From: Verrucomicrobiia bacterium
GTDB lineage: Bacteria > Verrucomicrobiota > Verrucomicrobiia > Limisphaerales > Fontisphaeraceae
Length of the DNA stretch: 64,000 bases
Direction of reading: 5' to 3'
NCBI GenBank assembly: GCA_026414565.1
Contig: JAOAIT010000009.1
Coordinates: 310,001 to 374,000 of the forward strand
Of this stretch, positions 8,835-17,029 are shown piece by piece (position 1 is the first letter of the stretch; each line of letters starts with the position of its first letter). The position numbers and the translations under genes were made by a program. Below the pieces are notes generated by a model. The model was not told the DNA's origin and searched no databases. It worked only from the letters and a program-made list of their open reading frames with translations.

Positions 8835-11215
8835 AAAAGCGCCTCCTTCCGCAAGTTTCCTGGCGCTGGGCTGGCCTGGCCGTGCTGGGCCTGGGCCTGA
8901 CGCTCCTCGCCCAGGACCGGCCCGTGGGGCGGGTGAAGAATTTTGCCGTGCCCGATTACGACGCGCAAAACCGGCGCAAAGCCGTGCTTTATGGCGAGGA
9001 AGCCATCAGCGGCACCAATGGCCTGTGGAATATTCAGCGTTTGCGCATTGAAAGTTATGCCGGCCAGACCAATCCGGCCTGGGTGGTGGAAGCGCCGGCC
9101 TGTCTGTACCATGACCCTTCGCGCCGCGCCTGGTCCGACGGCCCGCTGAGCGCAGTTTCGGCTGATGGGCAATTGAGTGTGACCGGCGAGGGCTTCGACT
9201 GGCAACAGATGGAGCAGCGCCTGGTCATCTCCAACCAGGTCCGCACGCTCCTGCGTCCGGGCAAGCCGCAGCCCGGCGCGCCGCCGGTGCCCGGCCTGGC
9301 CCGGCACGATCTGGAATTGACGGCCAACCGGCTGATTTACGAGGGCCAACGCTCCGCCGCCCGCTATTCGGGCCACGTGCGCGTGCGCGAGCTGTTGCCC
9401 AGGGGGGCCACCAATCCGCCGGTAACTCTGGATTGTGATGAGTTGACGATTTTCTTGAGCACCAATCGCGGCGGCGTGGAGGTGATTGAGGCCCGCCAGG
9501 GTGTTGTCTTCACGCAGGGGCCGGCGCGACTCCATGGGGAGCTGGCCCGTTACACGGCATCCAACGATGTAATCCACGTGGAAGGGGGCGCTCATTGGGA
9601 GACGGAGCAGATGGCGGGACAGGCTGATCGGCTTGTTTTTGACCGCGGCCGGGATGAAGTGCGCGCCTTTGGCAACGCCCGCACCCGCCTGCGCGAGGCG
9701 GCCCCGGCCAATCAGGGGAAAGACCGCCCGCCGCCGGTGCTTGAGCTGGCCGCGTCGGCGGTGGTGGTGACGCTGCCCGCATCCAATCGGCCTTTAACCA
9801 GTCTCGTGGTGACCGGGGGCGTGACTCTCACCCGCGAAGATTTGCAGGCGGGGGGTGAGTCCCTTCACTTTTCCGGCACGGCTACCAGTGGGGTGGCCCG
9901 CATATCAGGCCAGCCCTGGTGGCGCTCTGACACCGCGCAAGGCCGGGCGGCGGAGTTGATGGTGCAGCGGCCCGGCAATGTTTTCTCCGGGCGGGGGAGA
10001 GGAGAGGTGACCTTGCGAAGGGGGACTGCGGCTGAACCGGGCACGAACGTTTTGACCATCCAGTCCGAAGAATATGATCTGGCGGAGGAGCAGGCCGTTT
10101 TTCGTGGCCGTGTGGTGGCGGAGGATGCCCAATGGCGGATGGAAGGCGAAACTTTAAAGTTGCGCCAGGACCCGCAAACCCGCCAGGTACGCGCCATTGC
10201 TTGGGAAGGCGGGGTCACGGCGGAACAGCGGGTGGCGGCGGATTCAGCGGCGGTGCCCTGGCGTCTGCAATGTCAACATCTGATGGTGGAAATGGCCGCG
10301 GCTGATGCGCGGCCAACACGCCTCTTGGCCGCGGGCAACATTCAGCTTGAGCCGGCGCGTCTCCCGCCCGACACCAATCGGCTGGCCTGGAAATTGCAAT
10401 GCGAACATTTGACGGCGGGCCTGGACGAACACCAACAATTAAGCGGCGCGGTGGCTGAGCAACGGGTCTATCTGGAGAGCCTTCCCCAAGACAAAGCGAC
10501 ACCCGCCTGGGCCATGACGGGTGAGCGGTTGGTCCTGACCATGGCCGCCGGACGCACCAATCAGGTGGAACGGCTCAGTGTGGAGCAGCAGGTAACGTTG
10601 CGTCAAATTGCCGGCCAGGACACCCGTAACGGGGTGTGGCATCTGGCCAGCCAGCGCGCCGAGGTGCGCTTCAACCCCGCCACCGGCGAGGCCGCCGAAG
10701 CCCAGGCCGACGGCGGCGTGCATGCAGTGCAACTCCACTCCAACCTGACGCGGGTGGCCTGGACTTTGACCGCGGACACCGCCCGTCTCGCTTTCGGCCC
10801 CAGCAACCGGCTGGAGCGGCTGCAGGCCCGCCGCGGGGTGCGCCTGGAGCAGGGCTATACCACCAACCTGCCGCCCTGGCAGATGCAATGCGGGCAGGTG
10901 GACCTCGCGTTCAGCCCCACCAACACCCTGCAGCAACTGGAGGCCCGGGAAGCCGTGGTGATTACCCAGGGCGCCAGCCGCGCCACCGGCGCAGTAGGTT
11001 ATTACCGGGGCGACACCGAGGATTTTGAACTGCGCGGCCAGCCCAGTTTGTTGTTGGTGGAGGAACGGGCTGTGCGCACCAATGGCCCGCCGCGTCAGTT
11101 GGAAATCGAGGGGGCGGAGGTCCTGGTGTGGAATCGTGAAGCGCAAACCTTCCGGGGGCGGGGTCCTTTTCGCATTCGTCCCGGCGGCCCGCTGCGCCTG
11201 CCGGGCCAGCCCTGA
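8831..11215 (+). CDS. Giant LptC/LptA-like (OstA-fold) periplasmic protein
   Basis: 794-residue exported protein. An N-terminal hydrophobic segment (about 13-30, then 'LLAQDRPVGRVKNF') acts as anchor or signal. After it come repeated beta-rich units in the style of LptC and LptA/OstA: 'IQRLRIESYAG', 'LTANRLIYEGQRSAARYSGH', 'EARQGVVFTQGPARLHGELA', 'GQADRLVFDRGRDEVRAFGN', 'LQCEHLTAGLDEHQQLSGAV', 'AQRAEVRFNPATGEAAEAQA' and others to the C-terminus. LptC and LptA in E. coli are about 190 residues each and together make a beta-taco bridge for LPS across the periplasm; here one chain may span much of it. It sits between kdsC (ATGA overlap) and lptB. Start at ATG 8831 is chosen over a longer in-frame reading at 8801. 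Function is inferred from fold pattern and position. Confidence 0.7.
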   Translation: MKKRLLPQVSWRWAGLAVLGLGLTLLAQDRPVGRVKNFAVPDYDAQNRRKAVLYGEEAISGTNGLWNIQRLRIESYAGQTNPAWVVEAPACLYHDPSRRAWSDGPLSAVSADGQLSVTGEGFDWQQMEQRLVISNQVRTLLRPGKPQPGAPPVPGLARHDLELTANRLIYEGQRSAARYSGHVRVRELLPRGATNPPVTLDCDELTIFLSTNRGGVEVIEARQGVVFTQGPARLHGELARYTASNDVIHVEGGAHWETEQMAGQADRLVFDRGRDEVRAFGNARTRLREAAPANQGKDRPPPVLELAASAVVVTLPASNRPLTSLVVTGGVTLTREDLQAGGESLHFSGTATSGVARISGQPWWRSDTAQGRAAELMVQRPGNVFSGRGRGEVTLRRGTAAEPGTNVLTIQSEEYDLAEEQAVFRGRVVAEDAQWRMEGETLKLRQDPQTRQVRAIAWEGGVTAEQRVAADSAAVPWRLQCQHLMVEMAAADARPTRLLAAGNIQLEPARLPPDTNRLAWKLQCEHLTAGLDEHQQLSGAVAEQRVYLESLPQDKATPAWAMTGERLVLTMAAGRTNQVERLSVEQQVTLRQIAGQDTRNGVWHLASQRAEVRFNPATGEAAEAQADGGVHAVQLHSNLTRVAWTLTADTARLAFGPSNRLERLQARRGVRLEQGYTTNLPPWQMQCGQVDLAFSPTNTLQQLEAREAVVITQGASRATGAVGYYRGDTEDFELRGQPSLLLVEERAVRTNGPPRQLEIEGAEVLVWNREAQTFRGRGPFRIRPGGPLRLPGQP

Positions 11216-11230
11216 GGGGCATTGATTGGC

Positions 11231-11953
11231 ATGGCACTTTTAAGCACAGAACAGTTGGTGAAGGCCTATCGCGGCCGTCGCGTGGTGGACGGGGTGTCTC
11301 TGGAGGTTAATCCGGGGGAAATTGTGGGGCTGATGGGACCCAATGGCGCGGGCAAGACCACCACCTTCAACATGGTGGTGGGTGTGATTCGCCCGGATGC
11401 AGGCCAGATTTTTTTTGAGGACCGGGAGATCAGTCATTTGGCGGTGCACCAGCGCGCCCGCCTGGGCATGGGCTACCTGACTCAGGAGCCTTCCGTTTTC
11501 CGTAAATTGACCGTGGAGGAAAACATTTTAGCCATTCTTGAAGTCTGCCGCCTGGACCCCGTGGAGCGCCAGACCCGGCTGAAGTATTTATTGGAGGAGC
11601 TGGATTTGACCCCCCTGGCCAAAAACCCGGCCTATACCCTGAGCGGGGGGGAAAAGCGCCGGCTGGAAATCACACGCGCCCTGGTGACCAGCCCCAAGCT
11701 GCTGTTGTTGGATGAACCCTTTGTTGGCATTGACCCCATCGCGGTTTACGAAGTACAAAAGATCATCCGCCGCCTCAAAGAGCGCGGTTTGGGCATTTTA
11801 ATCACCGATCATAACGTGCGCGAGCTGCTGAAACTGATTGACCGCGGCTATATCATTCACAAGGGGCGGGTGTTGTGCCATGGCAATGCCGACTTCCTGA
11901 CAAATGATCCCCAGGCGCGGGAAATTTACCTCGGCCCGGAATTCAACCTCTAG
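11231..11953 (+). CDS. lptB: LPS export ABC transporter ATPase LptB
   Basis: Cytoplasmic ATPase that powers LPS extraction from the inner membrane by LptFG. 240 residues, the standard LptB length. Walker A 'GPNGAGKT' at 36-43, Q-loop 'GYLTQEPSVFRKLTVEENI' (LptB-specific), signature 'LSGGEKRRLEITRAL', Walker B 'LLLLDEPFVGIDPIAV', and the switch 'ILITDHNVRELL', all characteristic of LptB rather than branched-chain amino acid ATPases. The frame opens at TTG 11222, but ATG 11231 gives the normal N-terminus. No lptF or lptG occurs in the window. Two bases separate it from hprK. Confidence 0.95.
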   Translation: MALLSTEQLVKAYRGRRVVDGVSLEVNPGEIVGLMGPNGAGKTTTFNMVVGVIRPDAGQIFFEDREISHLAVHQRARLGMGYLTQEPSVFRKLTVEENILAILEVCRLDPVERQTRLKYLLEELDLTPLAKNPAYTLSGGEKRRLEITRALVTSPKLLLLDEPFVGIDPIAVYEVQKIIRRLKERGLGILITDHNVRELLKLIDRGYIIHKGRVLCHGNADFLTNDPQAREIYLGPEFNL

Positions 11954-11955
11954 CC

Positions 11956-12948
11956 ATGCGACGCGAAACCATCACGGTTAAACGTTTTTTTGATGAATAC
12001 CACGAGGAGCTGGGGTTGAAGATCATCACCGGCAACCGCGGCCTCTCGCGCATCATCCCCGAACCCACCATCAACCGGCCGGGTCTGGTGCTGGCGGGTT
12101 TCACCGAGTATTTTTCCTACAAACGGGTGCAGGTCATTGGCAACGCCGAGACTTATTACCTGCGCTCCTGTACCGAACAACAGCGCCAGGCCAGTTACGA
12201 GCGGCTGTTTTCCTTCCGCATCCCGTGTGTCGTCTTCTCGCGTAATTTGCATCCCGATAACCGTTTCCTGGCCATGGCCCAGGAGCGGCAGATCCCCATT
12301 TTCCGCACCCACCTGGCCACCGTCACCTTCATCAATAAAGCTACCATCGGCCTCGAATATCTCTTTGCCCCGCGCGGCACGGAAATGGGCAGCATGGTGG
12401 ATATCTTGGGCGTGGGCGTCATCATCCGGGGTGAGAGCGGCATTGGCAAAAGCGAGTGTGTGCTGGCCCTGATCGAGCGCGGTTACAGCCTGGTGGCCGA
12501 TGACATTACGCGGGTCACCTTGGTGGAGGGCCATGAAATCCTCGGTTCTTCAGACGAAAAAACCCGCAATTTCATGGAAGTGCGCGGCATTGGCATCATC
12601 AACGTGGCGCAGATGTTTGGCGTGCGCAGCATCCGCCACGAGAAACGGGTGGATTTGGTGGTGACCCTGATGCCCTGGGAAAAAGTCCCGGACGTGGAGC
12701 GCGTGGGCATGGATGACGATTATACCACGATCTTGGGGGTGCAAATCCCTCACATGGTCATCCCCGTGCGACCGGGCCGGGATTTGGCGCGCCTGATTGA
12801 AGTGGCAGCCTTTCATACCAAACTCAAGGCCGCCGGTTACAACCCGGCCGAGGACCTGAACAAACACTTGCTGGAGGTCATGTCCAAACAAGGACCTGCC
12901 GCCGGCCAGAAAAAACAGTTGACAAGACTGCGGGGACGCGGCAATTAG
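11956..12948 (+). CDS. hprK: HPr kinase/phosphorylase HprK
   Basis: Bifunctional enzyme that phosphorylates and dephosphorylates HPr on a serine. 330 residues: N-terminal regulatory domain (1-130) and C-terminal kinase domain with Walker A 'GESGIGKSE' at 159-167, the acidic 'LVADDITRV' segment and the HprK signature 'FMEVRGIGIINVAQMFG'. In Firmicutes the pair controls catabolite repression; in many Gram-negatives it acts in a partial PTS with regulatory roles. It is placed right after lptB and before HPr, an order that resembles the proteobacterial lptB-(rpoN-ptsN)-hprK-HPr block, here without rpoN or ptsN. Confidence 0.94.
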   Translation: MRRETITVKRFFDEYHEELGLKIITGNRGLSRIIPEPTINRPGLVLAGFTEYFSYKRVQVIGNAETYYLRSCTEQQRQASYERLFSFRIPCVVFSRNLHPDNRFLAMAQERQIPIFRTHLATVTFINKATIGLEYLFAPRGTEMGSMVDILGVGVIIRGESGIGKSECVLALIERGYSLVADDITRVTLVEGHEILGSSDEKTRNFMEVRGIGIINVAQMFGVRSIRHEKRVDLVVTLMPWEKVPDVERVGMDDDYTTILGVQIPHMVIPVRPGRDLARLIEVAAFHTKLKAAGYNPAEDLNKHLLEVMSKQGPAAGQKKQLTRLRGRGN

Positions 12949-13011
12949 AACCGGCTTGGCGCGGCCATGGAGGCAAGCCAGACCTGCCGGGCCGCCAGTT
13001 TTACCGCAAAC

Positions 13012-13308
13012 ATGAGCAAAACCAAAAAGACCGGTGCGGGCGAGATCACCAAGGAAATGGTGGTCACCAATAAACTGGGCATTCATGCCCGGCCGGCCGC
13101 CATGTTTGTCAAGAAGGCCAGCCAATTCCGCTCGGAAATCCTCGTGGAAAAAGACGGGGAAACCGTCAATGGCAAGAGCATCATGGGCATGATGATGCTG
13201 GCGGCCGGCTACGGCAGCCGCCTGCATGTTCATGCCTGCGGCGAGGACGCCGCCGAGGCCATTCAGACCTTGGAAGAGCTGCTCAAGCGCAAATTTGACG
13301 AGGAATAG
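13012..13308 (+). CDS. Phosphocarrier protein HPr
   Basis: 98-residue HPr. The PTS histidine is H25 in 'KLGIHARPAAMFVKKA' and the regulatory serine is S56 in 'NGKSIMGMMMLAAG'; their 31-residue spacing equals His15-Ser46 of classical HPr. Both phosphorylation sites are therefore kept, so it can be a substrate of the adjacent HprK. The frame reads back to 12967 but ATG 13012 gives the usual short N-terminus. EI and EII PTS genes are not seen in the window. The symbol (ptsH or ptsO/npr) cannot be decided from sequence alone. Confidence 0.93.
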   Translation: MSKTKKTGAGEITKEMVVTNKLGIHARPAAMFVKKASQFRSEILVEKDGETVNGKSIMGMMMLAAGYGSRLHVHACGEDAAEAIQTLEELLKRKFDEE

Positions 13309-13352
13309 GCCGGTCCTCTCCTTTGCGGCAGACGCCGCCCCGCCGCCCTGCT

Positions 13353-13763
13353 TCACTTTTTAGGCGTTGTCGTCGCCTCTGGTTTCGGCCCCAGGCGCAG
13401 GGAAACCGCATACCTCCGGCCTTCCTTGTCCGTGAACGTGCCGGCAGCTTCCTCGCCCACGCGGGCATCTTTTAAGGTGGCTGGCTGGCCGTTTTTGGTG
13501 ATGCGTGTTTCACTGGTGACGTAAAAAACCCGCCCGCCCTCTTTGCCATTGAGTGTCACAGTCCCGGCTTGCACGTCCACTTTCTGGACAACCCCCACGA
13601 AGGGAGGATTGCGTTTGGCTGTTGTGGCCGCGCCGGCCGGTGGAGTGGTTTTGGCGGGCGAATCTGCGGCGGTGACTTCGCACGGCCCCAGAAGACAGCC
13701 CAGAAACACTGCGGCCAGGCCCAGCGTGATTCCGGCCCATGAATGGAAAGATCTTTGCGGCAT
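13353..13763 (-). CDS. Exported protein with DUF5666-like beta domain
   Basis: 136 residues with a signal peptide (about 1-33, 'GLAAVFLGCLLGPCEVTAAD'), a Thr/Pro/Ala-rich linker and a small beta domain beginning 'FVGVVQKVDVQAGTVTLNG' and running to 'GRRYAVSLRLG'. The pattern (a short strand pair that defines a 'value' with 'TRITKNGQPATLKDARVG') is like DUF5666 proteins, small OB-like periplasmic domains of unknown role. It is convergent with HPr (44-base gap) and divergent from pilM. The function is unknown. Confidence 0.65.
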   Translation of the reverse strand: MPQRSFHSWAGITLGLAAVFLGCLLGPCEVTAADSPAKTTPPAGAATTAKRNPPFVGVVQKVDVQAGTVTLNGKEGGRVFYVTSETRITKNGQPATLKDARVGEEAAGTFTDKEGRRYAVSLRLGPKPEATTTPKK

Positions 13764-13937
13764 GGTTGTTTAGTGCTATGTGTTGGAGGAACTCAGCGTA
13801 AACCAAGGCGGGCCGGCGGGAAAGTATTTTGTATGGCAGCGGCACTGCGCCTTTGGCAGGCGGTATGCTGGCTGGGGTGGGGAAAGTGCGTTAAAACCTT
13901 GCAATTTGGCACTTGCATTAGAACAGACAATAGTGTT

Positions 13938-13943
13938 AAGGAA
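13938..13943 (+). promoter_or_regulatory. Ribosome-binding site of pilM
   Basis: AAGGAA lies six bases before ATG 13950. It decides the start of pilM, because the same frame is open back to 13743 across the intergenic region and would otherwise give a 69-residue extension that no PilM carries. Confidence 0.7.
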
Positions 13944-13949
13944 ATACAC

Positions 13950-15011
13950 ATGGCTTTGCCATTTCTCAAAAGTTCGGCCAAACAACGCGATCACATTGTG
14001 GCGGTGGACTTGGGGGTGAGAACTACCAAAGCCGTTTATTTGCAACGCCGCGGAGGGGCTTACGCCCTGGCGGGTTACACCCTGCAAGACGCCCCCATTT
14101 ATGAGAAGTCTCTGTCCAGTGAAATCCTGGCTGAGCACCTGAAACAGGTCATTCCCGCGCTGGGAGCGCGCACCAAGCAACTGATTGTGGCCTTGGGGGT
14201 CACAGATGCCATTGTGCGCCAGGCCGAACTGCCCATGCAGGGCCTGCCGGAAATGCGGCAGATGCTGAAGTTTAATTCCAAAGGCTACCTGCAGCAGGAT
14301 TATCCCGGCCATGTTTGGGACTGCTACATTCTGCCTCCCAAGGGCGAACTCGGCGGGGAAAAAAAGGGGGTGCCCAAAGTCAAGGTGTTGGCCGGCGGGG
14401 CCAAACAAACCCTGTTGAACGATGTGGTGACCGCAGTAAAGACCGCCGGCTTCGTACCCGACATGGTGGTGCCGGGGTTGATTGGCCCCATCAATGCGTT
14501 TGAGGTGGCGATGCCTGAGGTTTTTGCCAAGGAAGTCGTGGCCCTGGTGGACATTGGCTTCAAAAACACTTCCATTTCCATCCTTTCCATGGGGGAGATG
14601 GTGCTCAGCCGTGTGGTGGGGCTGGGCGGTGACAAAATCACGGCCGGTCTGGCGGAGTCCAAGGGCATCACCTACGCCGAGGCGGAGGGCATCAAAATTG
14701 GCATACCGGAGGAAGTCAGCGCGGAGTTGGAGCCTTTGATCATTCCGCTGGGGCGGGAATTGCGCGCCTCTATTGACTTTTTCGAGCATCAGGAGGATAA
14801 AACCGTGAGCCAGGTTTTTGTATCGGGGGCGTCGGCCAGCTCGGACTTTTTGGTGCAATGCCTCCAAAATGAATTAATGGTGCCATGCAAACGGTGGAAT
14901 CCCATCAGCGGTTTTCAGTTGGCCCTGACCGGCGAGGCGCTGGCCATGGCGGAAAGTGCGGCCCCCAAACTGGCGGTGGCGGTGGGCGCGGCTGCCAGCG
15001 GCATGAATTAA
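13950..15011 (+). CDS. pilM: Type IV pilus assembly protein PilM
   Basis: Actin-like cytoplasmic ATPase that binds the N-terminus of PilN and anchors the pilus alignment complex. 353 residues with the SHS2/FtsA-fold motifs: phosphate-1 'VAVDLGVRTTKAVYLQR', 'LIVALGVTDAIVRQAELP', phosphate-2 'VALVDIGFKNTSISIL' and adenosine 'QVFVSGASASSDFLVQCL'. It is the first gene of a pilM-N-O-P-Q operon and starts 186 bases from the divergent DUF5666-like gene, so the promoter should lie in 13764-13937. Pilins, PilB, PilC and PilT are absent from the window. Confidence 0.9.
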   Translation: MALPFLKSSAKQRDHIVAVDLGVRTTKAVYLQRRGGAYALAGYTLQDAPIYEKSLSSEILAEHLKQVIPALGARTKQLIVALGVTDAIVRQAELPMQGLPEMRQMLKFNSKGYLQQDYPGHVWDCYILPPKGELGGEKKGVPKVKVLAGGAKQTLLNDVVTAVKTAGFVPDMVVPGLIGPINAFEVAMPEVFAKEVVALVDIGFKNTSISILSMGEMVLSRVVGLGGDKITAGLAESKGITYAEAEGIKIGIPEEVSAELEPLIIPLGRELRASIDFFEHQEDKTVSQVFVSGASASSDFLVQCLQNELMVPCKRWNPISGFQLALTGEALAMAESAAPKLAVAVGAAASGMN

Positions 15012-15039
15012 TGCAACCGCAACGCAGGATTTAAGGGAT

Positions 15040-15750
15040 ATGCCAATTCGCATCAACTTGCTGGCTGAGGCGCAGGCGGAGGAAGAGTTGCGCCGCAAAG
15101 ACCCCGTCAAGCGGATTATTCTGGGCGCCGTGGGGCTGGTGTTGGTGGTGGTGGTGTGGACGGGCACGCTGGTGATGCAGGCGATGGCCAAACAAAGCGA
15201 GCTGGCCACCACCCGGCAGAAGTTGGAGCAGCTCAAGCCCCGGCATGAGCAGATTAAGCGCAATGACCTGGTGGCCGTGGACGCCCGGCAGAAAATCGAG
15301 CGGCTCCATTATTACGCCACCAATCGCTTCCTCTGGGCCCCCGTATTGAATGCCCTGGCCCAGGTCTGCACCAACAATTTTGCCACCAACATCACCTTCA
15401 ACCGCCTGCAGACGGAGCAGATTTTTGTGGAGTTGCCCGCCGTCAAGGCTGTCACCAATGCCGCCGGCCAGATCCTCACGCCCGCGCGGCCCGAAGGCAT
15501 TGTGGAACGCAACCGCATGGTGGTGGACGCCCGCGATTACGGCCAGGAGGTGGACAATAACTACAACAAATTCCAGACTGCCATGACCGAGTCGCCCTTT
15601 TTCAAAAGCCTCCTCGACCCGCGGAACCCCGCCACTCTCAACCAGTTGACCTTGGGAGCGGCGGACCCGTTGCAGCCTGGTTCGCGTCCTTTCCGCACCT
15701 TTGTCATGCAGTTTCAGTTTGCGGAGAAATTCCGGGAAAAAAGCCGTTAA
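15040..15750 (+). CDS. pilN: Type IV pilus assembly protein PilN
   Basis: Inner-membrane protein of the alignment subcomplex. 236 residues. The cytoplasmic tail begins 'MPIRINLLAEAQAEEEL', the conserved 'INLL' stretch that inserts into PilM; one membrane helix follows (about 29-50), then a coiled-coil region ('ELATTRQKLEQLKPRHEQIK') and a ferredoxin-like periplasmic domain. Compared with proteobacterial PilN (about 200 residues) it is somewhat longer in the periplasmic part. Gap to pilM is 28 bases and to pilO 2 bases. Confidence 0.82.
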   Translation: MPIRINLLAEAQAEEELRRKDPVKRIILGAVGLVLVVVVWTGTLVMQAMAKQSELATTRQKLEQLKPRHEQIKRNDLVAVDARQKIERLHYYATNRFLWAPVLNALAQVCTNNFATNITFNRLQTEQIFVELPAVKAVTNAAGQILTPARPEGIVERNRMVVDARDYGQEVDNNYNKFQTAMTESPFFKSLLDPRNPATLNQLTLGAADPLQPGSRPFRTFVMQFQFAEKFREKSR

Positions 15751-15752
15751 CC

Positions 15753-16331
15753 ATGAAGCTTTCCAAAGAGAAACAACAGCAGGTCATTGCCGTGTTGATC
15801 GGCGCGGTGCTGGTCATCGTGGCACTCTACTTGCTCGTGATTACCGGACAACAGGCCAAGATCGCCAAGCTGGATAAAGAGCTGGGCGATGTGCAGAACG
15901 TGCTGGCCCGCGCTGAGCGGGACATCAAAGACGAAAAAATTAAACTGCAGATGCTCGCGGAAGCCACGAATCAACTGGCGGAGCTGGAGAAAGATTTGAT
16001 GCCCAGTAATCAGGTCTATTCGACTTTTATCACGCTCTTTCAGCAGTTCCGCTCGCAACATGGCACCCGCATTGATATTGTGGAAATCGGCCGGGACCGG
16101 CCCGCGCCGCTGGGTATGTTGGGCAAATTTCCCTATGGCACCGCGGTCTTCACCGTGCGCGGCTTTGCCCACTATCATGATTTTGGGCGGTTTCTGGCTG
16201 ATTTTGAGACACAATTCCCCTTCATGCGGGTGCGTCAATTCACGTTGTCGGCGGGCGCGCTGGAGACGGCTGCTTCCGAAAAGTTAAGTTTTGAGATGGA
16301 GATTGTGGCCTTGGTCAAACCCAACTTATGA
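15753..16331 (+). CDS. pilO: Type IV pilus assembly protein PilO
   Basis: 192 residues with a single N-terminal membrane helix (about 10-30), a coiled coil ('IAKLDKELGDVQNVLARAER') and a C-terminal ferredoxin-like domain with the typical 'YHDFGRFLADFETQFPFMRV' PilO segment. PilO pairs with PilN in the inner membrane and contacts PilP. Its stop overlaps the following start by four bases. Identification rests on topology, the last motif and operon order. Confidence 0.82.
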   Translation: MKLSKEKQQQVIAVLIGAVLVIVALYLLVITGQQAKIAKLDKELGDVQNVLARAERDIKDEKIKLQMLAEATNQLAELEKDLMPSNQVYSTFITLFQQFRSQHGTRIDIVEIGRDRPAPLGMLGKFPYGTAVFTVRGFAHYHDFGRFLADFETQFPFMRVRQFTLSAGALETAASEKLSFEMEIVALVKPNL

Positions 16332-16909
16332 AAACTTGCTCTCCCTCCCGTGCCGGTTGGCTATCGGCCCTCCTGGCCATCACGGCGCTGGCCGCCGCCG
16401 CGCTGGTTCTGCAGGCCGCCACCACGGCACCCGCCAAGCCCGCCACGAATCAGACGGCTTCCGCGACCACCGCGGCCGCCGCGCCGGTGCCGTTTGAACC
16501 GCCCAAGTCCGTTTTCATCTGGGACCCCGCGGACCCGGCTTTCGGCCGGGACCCCTTCTTCCCGCACTCCTCGCGCAACGGACGCTGGGCGCCTCCGCCT
16601 CCGCGCAAAGAGGTGAAGCAGGTGGAGACCGCCACGACGACCACCACCACCCCTCCCAAACCTGTGGAGACGCCAGCCCCGCCAGCCTCGCGCAAAGAAT
16701 ACAAGATGGACCTCAACGGCATCGGCGGGCGCCGTACGGCGGTGATCAACAATATTTCATTTTTGAAGGGTGAAACCGGCCGGGTGAACACACCCGATGG
16801 CCCCGTCAAAATCCGGCTGGATGAAATCCTGGGCGATGGTGTCCGGATTACCATCTGGCTGGAGGACGGCAAAACCGAGACGCGGGAAATCCCGCTGAGC
16901 GGACGTTAA
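16328..16909 (+). CDS. PilP-like pilus assembly protein
   Basis: 193 residues with an N-terminal hydrophobic segment (about 10-32), a long Thr/Pro/Ala-rich linker (33-125, including a run of Thr codons near 16633-16650) and a small C-terminal beta domain starting 'YKMDLNGIGGRRTAVIN'. 'FGRDPFFP' in the linker resembles the 'RDPF' element found in PilP. There is no clear lipobox, unlike many PilP lipoproteins, so attachment is probably by an uncleaved helix. In the family PilP connects PilNO to the secretin PilQ; here this is inferred from position between pilO and the secretin. Confidence 0.65.
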   Translation: MKTCSPSRAGWLSALLAITALAAAALVLQAATTAPAKPATNQTASATTAAAAPVPFEPPKSVFIWDPADPAFGRDPFFPHSSRNGRWAPPPPRKEVKQVETATTTTTTPPKPVETPAPPASRKEYKMDLNGIGGRRTAVINNISFLKGETGRVNTPDGPVKIRLDEILGDGVRITIWLEDGKTETREIPLSGR

Positions 16910-17029
16910 ACCGAGACAAACCGGGTAAAACATGGCCGGCAAGGGATGCCTGGCCGCCGGGAAGGGCCGGCGGGCGGGCGGGGAGTATGTATGGATGTCA
17001 GGAAAGCCAAACAACCAACAACACGCGCG

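Noticed and set aside
13325-13338. GCGGC-AGAC-GCCGC hairpin between HPr and the DUF5666-like gene
   Set aside because: Only 5 bp and no T-run on either strand, so not called a terminator.
13902-13916. Sigma-54-like sequence (TTGGCACTTGCA) upstream of pilM
   Set aside because: GG and GC are only 5 bases apart; sigma-54 promoters need 10 between them. It could mislead because pil genes are often sigma-54 dependent.
13743-13949. 69-residue N-terminal extension of PilM
   Set aside because: It covers the divergent promoter region and lacks similarity to PilM; AAGGAA before ATG 13950 gives the real start.
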